A stretch of 64,000 nt of DNA from Candidatus Gastranaerophilales bacterium (GTDB taxonomy: Bacteria > Cyanobacteriota > Vampirovibrionia > Gastranaerophilales > Gastranaerophilaceae). The notes under the pieces are model-generated. The model was given only the letters and a program-made list of their open reading frames with translations, made no database searches and was not told the DNA's origin. Positions 9,343 through 17,618 of this stretch are shown piece by piece. Location: the NCBI GenBank assembly GCA_944326685.1, contig CALVEV010000014.1, positions 62,001 to 126,000 on the forward strand, in the 5' to 3' direction. Each line of letters opens with the position of its first letter. Positions within the stretch are counted from its first letter, which is position 1. Made by a program: the position numbers and the translations under genes.

Positions 9343-11823
9343 TTACTCTCTAAAAGATAATTCAGCAAAAGATTTTTTCAAATTTGCTCTCACATTTGCC
9401 ATTTGAACTTCAATAGTTTCATCTGTTAGAGTTGTGTTTGGATCTAACATTTTGATTCTGCACGCTATACTTTTAAATCCTTCTTGAACATGTTCTCCTT
9501 GATAAATATCGAATACATCGCAACCATTGAATAAGTTATTATTTACACCTTTTTTTATTACTTTTTCAATTTCAGCATAAGATATATCATTAGGAATAAT
9601 CATTGCTAAATCTCTTTGAACTTCTGGGAATTGTGGAAGTTTTTTATAACGAGTTACAGATTCATTAATATTTGCAAATACCATATCTAAATCAACTTTA
9701 AACAAGAAAGCATCTTGTTTTATTTTTAATTTGTCTCTTAATTCAGGATTGATTTGTCCATAATACCCTATAACTTCAGGTTGTTTACCTAATAATAACA
9801 TTACAGCTGTTCTATATGGATGTAATGTTTTATGAGTATCAGCAAGAGGTGACTCTGCTAATGTCGCAAGTTTTATTCTCTTAGATAAGCCTAATTCGTT
9901 CATTAAGTTTTCAACGATACCTTTAACGGTATAGAAATCAACTTCTCCTGTTGATTGCCATTTTGAATGTTCTTTAACACCAGTTATAACACCTTCTAAA
10001 ACTTGAGTTTCTTTTACTCCAGCATCTTTTTCATTTGCTTCTGATACTTTATGGTATATTTTACCAAATTCATATCCCCAGAATACTTTTTGACCATTAT
10101 CATAGTTGTATTTCATGCAATTTAATAAACTTGCTGCCATTGTTTGACGAAGCATTGTATATTCTTCACTTGCAGGATATTCAACCTTTACCGCTGTTTC
10201 TGGATTATAAATAATATCAAATTGCTTTAATAATGGTTCTCCAATTAAAGAAGGAGTAACTAATTCATCAAGCCCTGATGATAACATGATTTCGTGGATT
10301 TTTTTCTTAGTTCTTTCTTCTAATGTAATAACAGGAGTTGATGACTTATTTGGTAATGTTGGTGCAATTTTATCATAACCATTGATTCTCGCAATTTCTT
10401 CAATTAAATCAACTTCTCTTGTTACATCATTTGCTCTAAAAGATGGAACTGCAAATTTAGCCGCTAAATCATTGCCCCCTAATTTAGTAAAACCTAATCT
10501 TTCTAAAATAGTTACACATTTAGAAGGTTCAATTGATAAACCTAATAATTTCTTAACTTCAGAAAAACGCAAAGTAATTTCTATTGGTTCTAACTTATTT
10601 GAACCTGTTTCTACTATTCCTTCAACTTGTGCATTTGCATGTTCATTTAATAATTGCATTGCTCTCATTAAACCTGGTTTAACTGCTTCAATATCAATCC
10701 CATGTTCAAATCTAGCACTTGCATCAGATCTGTAACCAATACTTCTTGCACTTTTTCTTGTTGTAGGAGCAGGGAAATATGCTGCTTCAAGTGCGATATT
10801 TTTTGTATTATCATCGATTTCAGAATTTGCACCTCCAAATACACCCCCTGCGCATACAGCTTCTTTTTCTGTCGCGATTAATACTGTATCTGTTGTTAAT
10901 TCTCTTTCAACTTCATCTAATGTGATTAATTTTTCACCATTTTTTGCTCTACGTACGCATAAATAACCGTTTAATTTATCTCTATCAAAAGCATGTAGAG
11001 GAGTACCATATTCTAATAAAACATAATTTGTTATATCAACAACATTATTTATCGGACGCATTCCTGATGCTATTAAACGTTTTTGCATCCAATCAGGTGA
11101 TGGTTTTATTACTACATTATTTAATAAACCAATTGAATAATATTTACAAACATCTTCATCTTTTATTTCAACTTTAAATGCATCTGTTGAACAATCTCTA
11201 GTTGGTATAAGATAAGAAAATTTTAATGGTCTATCAAAAATTGCAGAAAGTTCTCTTGCGACTCCCACAACTGATAATTGGTCCCCTCTATTTGCCGTAG
11301 GAGCAACATCTAAAATCATATCCTTTTCAAAACCTAAAACATCTTCTACATTTTGTCCGATTTCAACATTTGGAAATAATCTATTTAAAATTAATATTCC
11401 GTCTTCTTCTTGATAATTTCTATCAGAAACACCTAATTCATCATCAGAACAAAGCATTCCTTGAGATTCAACACCTCTTATAGTAGCAGGTGTTAATGTA
11501 AATTGTTCTCCAGTTTTTCTATCTAATACATTACTTCCAACTGATGCATAAGGTATGATTTGACCTACTTGAATGTTTTGTGCTCCACAAACAACAGTCT
11601 TAAGACCAGAACCATTGTTTATAGTTACTAAATGTAATTTATCTGCATTTGGATGATTATCTATTTTTTCAATTCTTGCTGTTACTATATTGGAAAATTG
11701 AGGTTTTAATTCTTCTACACTTTCAACTTCTAAACCACTCATTGTTAATTCATGAGCAATTCTTTCAACTTCAATATCTGATAAATCAACTAATTCATTT
11801 AACCAATTTAATGAAACCTTCAT
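9343..11823 (-). CDS. pheT: Phenylalanine--tRNA ligase beta subunit
   Basis: The 826-residue beta chain of PheRS (alpha2-beta2). Domains in order: an EMAP-type tRNA-binding fold (~39-150), B3/B4 editing domain (~210-380), B5 winged helix (~400-475), an inactive class II-like core (~480-700) and a C-terminal FDX-ACB anticodon-binding domain (~730-825, FPEVQRDLAMIIP). Length is normal. The alpha-subunit gene pheS, often directly upstream, is not in this window; the upstream neighbour is the divergent pgeF. AAGGGG precedes the ATG. Confidence 0.98.
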   Translation of the reverse strand: MKVSLNWLNELVDLSDIEVERIAHELTMSGLEVESVEELKPQFSNIVTARIEKIDNHPNADKLHLVTINNGSGLKTVVCGAQNIQVGQIIPYASVGSNVLDRKTGEQFTLTPATIRGVESQGMLCSDDELGVSDRNYQEEDGILILNRLFPNVEIGQNVEDVLGFEKDMILDVAPTANRGDQLSVVGVARELSAIFDRPLKFSYLIPTRDCSTDAFKVEIKDEDVCKYYSIGLLNNVVIKPSPDWMQKRLIASGMRPINNVVDITNYVLLEYGTPLHAFDRDKLNGYLCVRRAKNGEKLITLDEVERELTTDTVLIATEKEAVCAGGVFGGANSEIDDNTKNIALEAAYFPAPTTRKSARSIGYRSDASARFEHGIDIEAVKPGLMRAMQLLNEHANAQVEGIVETGSNKLEPIEITLRFSEVKKLLGLSIEPSKCVTILERLGFTKLGGNDLAAKFAVPSFRANDVTREVDLIEEIARINGYDKIAPTLPNKSSTPVITLEERTKKKIHEIMLSSGLDELVTPSLIGEPLLKQFDIIYNPETAVKVEYPASEEYTMLRQTMAASLLNCMKYNYDNGQKVFWGYEFGKIYHKVSEANEKDAGVKETQVLEGVITGVKEHSKWQSTGEVDFYTVKGIVENLMNELGLSKRIKLATLAESPLADTHKTLHPYRTAVMLLLGKQPEVIGYYGQINPELRDKLKIKQDAFLFKVDLDMVFANINESVTRYKKLPQFPEVQRDLAMIIPNDISYAEIEKVIKKGVNNNLFNGCDVFDIYQGEHVQEGFKSIACRIKMLDPNTTLTDETIEVQMANVRANLKKSFAELSFRE

Positions 11824-11907
11824 ATAAACCCCTTCTTTTCTTATACATCAACATAAAATGATTGTAACTCAAAGACAATCCAATGTAAAATTAACACAAA
11901 AAAAGTA

Positions 11908-11937
11908 TTGTACTTTTTGAATTGTTTATTCTACGAT
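11908..11937 (+). promoter_or_regulatory. Promoter for pgeF (leaderless)
   Basis: TTGTAC (11908-11913), an 18-base spacer and TACGAT (11932-11937). The -10 box ends six bases before the ATG at 11944 and no Shine-Dalgarno sequence is present. Confidence 0.5.
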
Positions 11938-11943
11938 TAAAAT

Positions 11944-12702
11944 ATGTTTCACGTAAAATTTATAAATAAAAAGGGCGTTATATATTCGGATTTAATTCCT
12001 GAAGTTGAACATTTTTTTACAACACGAGAAACAGTAATCCGTTCCCAAGAAGAAGAGTTACAACAAGTTGTAAAAGACAATTTTGCAGATATATGCAGTT
12101 ATCTTGATATTGATAAAATGAAATTTATTTCTCCTAATCAAACTCATTCAGATAATGTAAGATTTGCTAATAAAGCTCTAGAATCATATCCAAATACAGA
12201 TGCTTTAATTTTAGATAATTATGATCAAGCAGTTTATTTAAATTTTGCTGATTGTACTCCTATAATTTTGTACGATAAAAAACATAATGTAGGAGCTATT
12301 GCACATGCTGGTTGGAGAGGTACTGCTGCAAAGATTGGTCCTAAAACTTTTGAAATGATGCAAGAAAAATATTTGTCACAACCAGAGGATTTGTATATTG
12401 TTATTGGACCTGCTATTGCAATTTGTTGTTATTCAGTAGGAGAAGATGTCTTTAATCAATTAAAAACTACACTAATAGATATTTCTCCATATTTTACAAC
12501 AGTTTATGAAAAAATTTATGTAGATTTAAAAGGTATAAATAAACAACAATTTCTTGATATTGGTGTACCTCGAGAAAATATTGATGTTGCTCCTTATTGT
12601 ACAAGTTGTAATAATAATTTGTTTTTCTCTTATAGAAAAGAACATCATACAACATCAAGACATAGTGCAATTTTAAAATTAAAGAAAAGAATTATTGAAT
12701 AA
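11944..12702 (+). CDS. pgeF: PgeF/YfiH family (multicopper-oxidase-like laccase domain)
   Basis: This 252-residue protein belongs to the YlmD/YfiH/LACC1 family. Bacterial members are purine nucleoside phosphorylase/adenosine deaminase-type enzymes, and YfiH (PgeF) acts in peptidoglycan editing. Metal and catalytic signatures are visible: NQTHSDNV, NFADCTPI, AHAGWRG and a Cys-rich YCTSCNN near the C-terminus, ending in TSRHSAIL. It is cytosolic, with no signal peptide. It is divergent from pheT, appears leaderless and ends at a strong terminator. Confidence 0.93.
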   Translation: MFHVKFINKKGVIYSDLIPEVEHFFTTRETVIRSQEEELQQVVKDNFADICSYLDIDKMKFISPNQTHSDNVRFANKALESYPNTDALILDNYDQAVYLNFADCTPIILYDKKHNVGAIAHAGWRGTAAKIGPKTFEMMQEKYLSQPEDLYIVIGPAIAICCYSVGEDVFNQLKTTLIDISPYFTTVYEKIYVDLKGINKQQFLDIGVPRENIDVAPYCTSCNNNLFFSYRKEHHTTSRHSAILKLKKRIIE

Positions 12703-12703
12703 T

Positions 12704-12739
12704 AAAAAGCTCTTAAGAATTTTCACTTAAGAGCTTTTT
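12704..12739. terminator. Bidirectional intrinsic terminator
   Basis: A perfect 14-bp stem (12704-12717 with 12726-12739), AAAAAGCTCTTAAG and its complement, with an 8-base loop and T5/A5 tails. It sits between converging pgeF and the symporter gene. Confidence 0.9.
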
Positions 12740-12758
12740 AGTGTATTAATTTTATAAA

Positions 12759-14081
12759 TTATATAATTTCATTATATGCAGATGGATTTGTTAATAAGTC
12801 ATAATTTATTTCATTTTCATTATCAGCAATAGCTGCTGCTACAACAGCATCAGAGGTAACATTAATTAATGTTCTCATCATATCTGTTAGTCTTTCTATA
12901 GTGAATAAGAATGCAAATCCTGCGACTAATTGTTCAGGTGATAAGCCCATACCATTTAAGATTAATGCAATTGTTATTAATCCGGCTCCAGGAATACCTG
13001 CACATGTACTTGATGCAACAATAGCTAATAATGCTATTTGAATAATTAAGAACGGAGATAGAGCAACCCCATATGCTTGAGTTAAAAATATAACTGCAAC
13101 GGTTTGTAATAAAGCTGTTCCATCCATACTTAATGTCGCACCTAAAGGTAATACAAAACTTGAAACTTTATGAGAAATACCTCTTTTTTCGCAACAAGCA
13201 ATTGTTAAAGGTAAAGTTGCAGATGAGCTTGCAGTACCAAAAGCAACCATCATCGCTTCAGCAATCGCTGCATATAACATTAATATAGGAACTTTTGAAA
13301 ATACTTTTAAGAATAGTGGATAAACTACAAATAGTTGTAATCCAAATCCAATAGCTAGTACTAATAAATATTTTGAGATACTAGAGAATATATCAATCCC
13401 AAATGAAGATACAGAAACTGCTGTTAATGCAAATACACCCGGGGCTGCGAAAAACATAATCCAATCAGTAACTTTCATTGTTGCAGCAAAAACTGATTCG
13501 AAGAATGATACAATAGAACGATTTACATCTCCAACTTTTGCTAGTGCAATTGAGAATATTAGTGCAAATACAATAATTGGAACCATATCTCCTTTAGATA
13601 TAGATTCTAATGGATTTTTAGGAATAAAACCTAAGAATATGTTTAATAAGTTATCTCTTTGAACTTCAATTGTATGAGATACTTGAGCTTGGATTCCTAC
13701 AGCTACATCTGAATTAATATAATGAGCTGCGCCTAATCCTGGCTTGAATACTAAAGCAAGGAATGCTCCTATAGTTACTGCGGCAATTGTTATAATTCCA
13801 TAATATAGAATCATTTTTTTACCAAACTTCCCTAATTGTTTGTTATCGCCAACACTAGTAATCCCAATTACAATTGCAGATATAACTAAAGGTATTACAA
13901 CCATTTGAATCAATCTAATAAACAATTGACCAACAAATGTTAATACATTTATAACAAATGGATTAGAATGTGTATGTAAAAGTGCGCCAACTAAAATACC
14001 AGCAACTAAACCAAAAAATATGTGCCAATTTCTTTTAAATCCTAAACCTAGGGCAATTAGCACTTGCATGTGTAGTTTCAT
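12759..14081 (-). CDS. Dicarboxylate/amino acid:cation symporter (DAACS family)
   Basis: This 440-residue secondary transporter of the GltP/DctA family takes up glutamate, aspartate or C4-dicarboxylates with Na+ or H+. About eight membrane helices and two hairpins are visible. The family hallmarks are a serine-rich hairpin (FGTASSSATLPL), the unwound TM7 motif (SMDGTAL) and the second hairpin (TCAGIPGAGLI). The start is set at the ATG at 14081, preceded by GAGAGG nine bases upstream; a longer TTG-initiated frame from 14120 would swallow this site. It is followed by a terminator shared with pgeF. Confidence 0.95.
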   Translation of the reverse strand: MKLHMQVLIALGLGFKRNWHIFFGLVAGILVGALLHTHSNPFVINVLTFVGQLFIRLIQMVVIPLVISAIVIGITSVGDNKQLGKFGKKMILYYGIITIAAVTIGAFLALVFKPGLGAAHYINSDVAVGIQAQVSHTIEVQRDNLLNIFLGFIPKNPLESISKGDMVPIIVFALIFSIALAKVGDVNRSIVSFFESVFAATMKVTDWIMFFAAPGVFALTAVSVSSFGIDIFSSISKYLLVLAIGFGLQLFVVYPLFLKVFSKVPILMLYAAIAEAMMVAFGTASSSATLPLTIACCEKRGISHKVSSFVLPLGATLSMDGTALLQTVAVIFLTQAYGVALSPFLIIQIALLAIVASSTCAGIPGAGLITIALILNGMGLSPEQLVAGFAFLFTIERLTDMMRTLINVTSDAVVAAAIADNENEINYDLLTNPSAYNEII

Positions 14082-14164
14082 TCGATAAATCCTCTCATAT
14101 AATAACCAATAATTACTCAAATATTGTACTAAATTATATTAAATATTTCAAGTAAAATATGGGT

Positions 14165-15205
14165 TTATACCACTATTAAATCTCTACTTTCATCAAGAAC
14201 TTTAACCAATGCTGATAGATGAGCCATTAAGGTTTTAAATTGTGAAATAGTAAGACTTTGAGCTCCATCAGAGTAAGCTTTATCTGGGTTATTATGTACT
14301 TCTACCATTAAACCGTGAGCTCCTGCAACAATTGATGCTTTAGACATTGGTTCTATTAAATATCTTTTACCTGTAGCATGGCTTGGGTCAACTATTATTG
14401 GTAAATGAGAATATTTTTTTATAACTGGGACTGCAGCTAAATCTAAAGTATTTCTTGTGTAGTTAGAATCAAAACCTTTTATCCCTCTTTCACAAAGAAT
14501 AACGTTTTCGTTTCCGTTGTACATAATATGTTCTGCGGCTAATAAAAATTCTCTTATACCTGCTGCTGGACCTCGTTTTAGCATAATAGGTTTATTTGTT
14601 TTTCCTATTGCCTTTAAAAGTTTAAAGTTCTGCATGTTTCTTGCTCCAACTTGAACTATATCGGCATATTCGCATATTAATGGTAAATCTAATGTATCCA
14701 TAACTTCAGTTATTACCAATAAACCTGTTTTATCTGCAGCATCTCTTAAATAGCGAAGTCCTTTTTCTTCTAGACCTTGGAAATCGTATGGAGATGTTCT
14801 TGGTTTAAATGCTCCACCTCTTAAAATTTCTGCTCCTGAGTCTTTTACTGCAGTTGCAATTTCTAATAAAGCATCAAAATCTTCTTCAACACTACAAGGA
14901 CCAGCCATTACAACAGGCTTATTATTTCCTCCGATTTTAACACCATTAGAAAATTCTATTACCGTATCTTCTTTTTTACTTTCTCTACTTGCAAGTTTAA
15001 AAGGTTCTTGAATTAATTTTACTTCTCTTACTCCATCAAAAGAGTTTATAGAATGTGGTTGTACTAATCGTTTATCTCCAATTGCAGCTATAACTGTAAA
15101 TACTTCACCATAATTTATATTAATTCTAAAATCATTGTCTTCTAAGTGTTTTACTACATTCTTAATTTGAGCTTCTGTTGCTCCTGGCTCCATAATTATT
15201 ATCAT
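14165..15205 (-). CDS. aroF: 3-deoxy-7-phosphoheptulonate (DAHP) synthase
   Basis: First enzyme of the shikimate pathway: condenses PEP and erythrose 4-phosphate. The 346 residues comprise an N-terminal ferredoxin-like (ACT-type) regulatory domain (~1-70) and a type I-beta barrel with MAGPCSVE, GGAFKPRTSPY, GARNMQN, LKRG and DPSHATGKR. The Thermotoga-type architecture suggests feedback control through the N-terminal domain. AAGGAG precedes the ATG. It is divergent from pheA with 73 bases between them, which places two steps of phenylalanine synthesis together. Confidence 0.96.
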   Translation of the reverse strand: MIIIMEPGATEAQIKNVVKHLEDNDFRININYGEVFTVIAAIGDKRLVQPHSINSFDGVREVKLIQEPFKLASRESKKEDTVIEFSNGVKIGGNNKPVVMAGPCSVEEDFDALLEIATAVKDSGAEILRGGAFKPRTSPYDFQGLEEKGLRYLRDAADKTGLLVITEVMDTLDLPLICEYADIVQVGARNMQNFKLLKAIGKTNKPIMLKRGPAAGIREFLLAAEHIMYNGNENVILCERGIKGFDSNYTRNTLDLAAVPVIKKYSHLPIIVDPSHATGKRYLIEPMSKASIVAGAHGLMVEVHNNPDKAYSDGAQSLTISQFKTLMAHLSALVKVLDESRDLIVV

Positions 15206-15264
15206 ATTAAATTCTCCTTATGTAATTTATTATAAATGTTGATTAATTCTTTGCAAATTTATTT

Positions 15265-15272
15265 GATATAAT
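15265..15272 (+). promoter_or_regulatory. Extended -10 promoter for pheA (leaderless)
   Basis: TGATATAAT (TATAAT at 15267-15272) is a perfect extended -10, ending six bases before the ATG at 15279. There is no clear -35 and no ribosome-binding site. Confidence 0.65.
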
Positions 15273-15278
15273 TTAAGT

Positions 15279-16133
15279 ATGGAAAATCAAATTTATTTTT
15301 TAGGACCAAAAACATCATATACAGATTTTGCTAAAGAACAATTTATAAAGACTTTTAACCTTCAAGGTTATAAAGAAGTTCCAATGAGAACTATTACTGC
15401 TGTAATTTCAGAAATAAATAATTGGACTAATAGAAAAAAATTAGCAGTATTACCGATTGAAAACTCTATTGAAGGAACTGTAAAAGAAACCATTGATAAT
15501 TTATCTAGGATAAAAGATTCTGAAATAAAAATTTTAGGTGAGACAGTTGTTTCTATTGAACATTGTTTAATAACATATGCAAAAGATTTTTCTCAAATAA
15601 AAAAAATAATTTCTCATCCTCAAGCATTGTCGCAATGCTATGATTATATTTATAGCAAATTTCAAGATAATATAATCTTAGAATCAGAGTCTTCTACTGC
15701 AAATGCTGTAAAGTCTTTAAATGAAGAAAATAAACAATTGGCTGCTATAGGTAATAAATTTTCTGCTAGTTATTATAATAAACCTATGCTTGATATGAAT
15801 ATAAATGACGAAAAATTTAATAAAACAAGGTTTATTTTAATTGGCTATCCTGAGAAGCAAAAAATAACAAATAATGATAAAACGAGTATTACCTTTTCAA
15901 CTGAAAATAAATCAGGTGCATTGTGCGATATTCTTACTATTTTAAAGAATAATAATATTAATATGACTTATATTTCTTCAAGACCATCAAGAAAGTCATT
16001 AGGGGAATATACTTTTTACATTGATTTTGATGGGCATGTGCTTGATGATAAGATTGCTAAAACGATGTTTCAAGTTTTACAACATGTAAAAACTTTTAAA
16101 CATCTTGGTTCATACCCTAAATTTAATGATTAA
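15279..16133 (+). CDS. pheA: Prephenate dehydratase
   Basis: Converts prephenate to phenylpyruvate in phenylalanine synthesis. The 284 residues hold a periplasmic-binding-protein-like catalytic fold with FLGPKTSYTDFA, IENSIEGTV, SHPQALSQC and the essential TRF motif (NKTRFILIG, ~185). A C-terminal ACT domain (~200-280) has SSRPSR in place of the usual ESRP, consistent with allosteric control by phenylalanine. There is no fused chorismate mutase. It is divergent from DAHP synthase and predicted to be translated from a leaderless mRNA. Confidence 0.95.
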   Translation: MENQIYFLGPKTSYTDFAKEQFIKTFNLQGYKEVPMRTITAVISEINNWTNRKKLAVLPIENSIEGTVKETIDNLSRIKDSEIKILGETVVSIEHCLITYAKDFSQIKKIISHPQALSQCYDYIYSKFQDNIILESESSTANAVKSLNEENKQLAAIGNKFSASYYNKPMLDMNINDEKFNKTRFILIGYPEKQKITNNDKTSITFSTENKSGALCDILTILKNNNINMTYISSRPSRKSLGEYTFYIDFDGHVLDDKIAKTMFQVLQHVKTFKHLGSYPKFND

Positions 16134-16174
16134 AAGTTGCATTTTGTAAAAAAAAAGCTATAATGGCTATTATA

Positions 16175-16193
16175 GATATTATAATATAATATC
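16175..16193. promoter_or_regulatory. Palindrome over the zinc-ribbon gene promoter
   Basis: GATATTATAATATAATATC is a perfect 9-1-9 inverted repeat overlapping TATAAT-like -10 sequences, about 29 bases before the zinc-ribbon ATG. A second short palindrome, TATAAT-GGCT-ATTATA, lies just upstream. It may be an operator or simply a symmetric AT-rich promoter. Confidence 0.4.
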
Positions 16194-16221
16194 AATTGTC
16201 ACTAAATTTAGGAGAAACAGT

Positions 16222-16494
16222 ATGTACCAAGATGAAACACTTATTTGTGAGGACTGTGGTAAAGAATTTATCTTTAGTGCAGGTGAACAAGAATTTTATG
16301 CAGAAAAAGGACTTACAAATAAGCCCAAAAGATGCCCGGATTGTAGAAAAGCTAGAAGACAAAAGAACAGAAGAAAAATGTATGATGCTGTTTGTTCTAA
16401 ATGTGGGGCAAAAACACAAGTTCCTTTTAGACCAATTCCAGGAAGAGAAGTCTTATGTAAAAATTGTTTTGATGCTCAAAAAGCACAAGTATAA
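16222..16494 (+). CDS. Zinc-ribbon protein with CxxC-x17-CxxC domain
   Basis: This 90-residue protein has two zinc-binding units. The first is CEDC with CPDC (~9-42, the probable zinc-ribbon family). The second is CSKC-x17-CKNC (~57-81), the small CxxC-x17-CxxC domain. A basic linker, RKARRQKNRRK, lies between them and could bind nucleic acid. AGGAG precedes the ATG. Related proteins are common in Clostridia and uncultured gut lineages; their function is unknown to me. It is a single gene flanked by a palindromic promoter and a strong terminator. Confidence 0.85.
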   Translation: MYQDETLICEDCGKEFIFSAGEQEFYAEKGLTNKPKRCPDCRKARRQKNRRKMYDAVCSKCGAKTQVPFRPIPGREVLCKNCFDAQKAQV

Positions 16495-16511
16495 TAATAT
16501 TTTATGTATTT

Positions 16512-16550
16512 AAAAGAAAAGCTCAAGTTTATTACTTGAGCTTTTCTTTT
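16512..16550. terminator. Bidirectional intrinsic terminator
   Basis: A perfect 17-bp stem (16512-16528 with 16534-16550) with a TTATT loop and poly-T/poly-A flanks, between the converging zinc-ribbon and Gly/Ser-rich genes. Confidence 0.9.
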
Positions 16551-16572
16551 TCTTATTCATTAATTTAATTGC

Positions 16573-16959
16573 TTAGCAAGTGAAAGAAGCGCAACTCATT
16601 CCTCCGCCACCTCCAGAGAATGATACAGCTCCTCCAGAGAATGATGATACACTGCCTCCGCTACTTACTCCCATAGAAGTTCCTGTTGGAGCGTAAGCAA
16701 CTGAACCAGCTGTTTCACAAGAAGTTCCTCCTTCTGCAATTGATGCATATTGAGTATAATCAATTACTACTGGAGATGAAAATTCACAACTATCATAAGT
16801 TATATTATTATTAAATAATGATGAATCTTGACCTATTATTAAGCTAGGGTAATTTGCAACTGTACCTGCTGATTCTGTATCATTACTATATGACATTTGA
16901 GTTAAACTACCAAATGCTTGTTCGCCTGATTTATAATGCGAAGTAAATCCAAGTGCCAT
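16573..16959 (-). CDS. Gly/Ser-rich protein with Cys-containing C-terminus
   Basis: A 128-residue protein of no family I know, without signal peptide or membrane helix. The N-terminal ~90 residues are mixed Ser/Asn/Tyr/Ala. The last ~35 are almost entirely Gly, Ser, Val and Phe, and end in GGGGGMSCASFTC. Four cysteines are present, two in the last eleven residues. GAGAGG lies upstream of the ATG. A Gly/Ser/Cys tail recalls substrates of azoline-forming or other peptide-modifying enzymes, but no such enzyme is adjacent; a structural or surface protein is equally possible. Confidence 0.75.
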   Translation of the reverse strand: MALGFTSHYKSGEQAFGSLTQMSYSNDTESAGTVANYPSLIIGQDSSLFNNNITYDSCEFSSPVVIDYTQYASIAEGGTSCETAGSVAYAPTGTSMGVSSGGSVSSFSGGAVSFSGGGGGMSCASFTC

Positions 16960-16987
16960 TTTAACATCCTCTCATCTTTACATTATA

Positions 16988-17018
16988 AATAAAGTTTTTT
17001 TTTATTCTTAAATTTCAA
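16988..17018 (-). promoter_or_regulatory. Promoter of the Gly/Ser-rich gene, weak member of the GCAA class
   Basis: TTGAAA (17018-17013), 19 bases, then TTTATT (16993-16988). Spacing and -10 match the GCAA-type elements elsewhere in the window, but the upstream box reads TTGAAA instead of TAGCAA. Confidence 0.4.
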
Positions 17019-17042
17019 GATGGAAAATATATGTTACAACTC

Positions 17043-17318
17043 TTAATATTTATTTTCATCGTTTCTATGTAGCCATTCATAAAAACGAGTGTTTTCATAC
17101 CAATAACAATATTTATCAGCAATTGGTTCAACTAACACAAATAATGCTGCGAGGATTTTAAGCGAGATTCCTCCTAGGTGAATAACCCCCATAGCAACAA
17201 CATAAACCATTAATATATATGCTAATTTTGCACCTAATATCGAAGAAATTATTCCCCAATATTTACAAATATAAACAGAAATCAAACACCCTAATATTAA
17301 TGCAATAATTTTTCTCAT
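17043..17318 (-). CDS. Small membrane protein, unknown
   Basis: A 91-residue protein with two or three predicted membrane segments: IIALILGCLISVYIC, AKLAYILMVYVVAMGVIHL and SLKILAALFVLVEPI. An aromatic, charged cytosolic tail ends in EWLHRNDENKY. The ATG at 17318 is chosen because GAGGG lies five bases upstream; an in-frame ATG at 17330 would overlap that site. It is 83 bases upstream of the Gly/Ser-rich gene on the same strand and immediately downstream of the SRP RNA. Function unknown. Confidence 0.7.
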   Translation of the reverse strand: MRKIIALILGCLISVYICKYWGIISSILGAKLAYILMVYVVAMGVIHLGGISLKILAALFVLVEPIADKYCYWYENTRFYEWLHRNDENKY

Positions 17319-17340
17319 ATATACCCTCATAATATAAAAA

Positions 17341-17597
17341 CCGTGCCACTACCTATCGGCAAATAAAAATACTTCTTCAAAACTCTTTATCTCCTCCTTA
17401 ATAATATAATACCCGCAAAGGTTGCCTTAGTGCTGCTGTGTTTCCACCCTGACACGGTTCGACATTTTACGCCACTATATATTAAGTTATCAACGATAAA
17501 AAATCCCTTAGATAGCACTCCTACAAGCCTCACAGTAGGCCCTGCACCCCGCTAAGCGTTCGGGTCGAGAGGTCCGCTATGTCCCCGTGGAGCACGG
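17341..17597 (-). ncRNA. ffs: Signal recognition particle RNA, large bacterial type
   Basis: About 257 nt, read on the minus strand. The conserved domain IV hairpin is at ~17425-17458: GTCAGG, GGAA tetraloop and AGCAGC in the expected order. The 5' part (GTGCTCCACGGGG, then GGGGTGCAGGGCC) looks like the Alu domain of large bacterial SRP RNAs. The ends pair as CCGTGC with GCACGG, and the terminal stem runs into T5, which can act as terminator. The RNA binds Ffh and targets membrane proteins co-translationally. Exact ends are inferred from terminal pairing. Confidence 0.93.
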
Positions 17598-17605
17598 TCA
17601 ACTTT

Positions 17606-17614
17606 ATTCTAGCA
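17606..17614 (-). promoter_or_regulatory. Extended -10 promoter of the SRP RNA
   Basis: Minus-strand TGCTAGAAT (17614-17606) is an extended -10 ending eight bases before the predicted 5' end at 17597. It lies immediately outside the stop codon of the TPR gene (17619). Confidence 0.65.
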
Positions 17615-17618
17615 TAAA

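Noticed and set aside
10382-10735. Open frame antisense to pheT
   Set aside because: It is a shadow of the strongly supported PheT frame, without ribosome-binding site or recognisable product; the same holds for other antisense frames in serS, mutS2, smc and metG.
14082-14120. TTG-initiated extension of the DAACS symporter
   Set aside because: GAGAGG nine bases before the ATG at 14081 lies within this extension.
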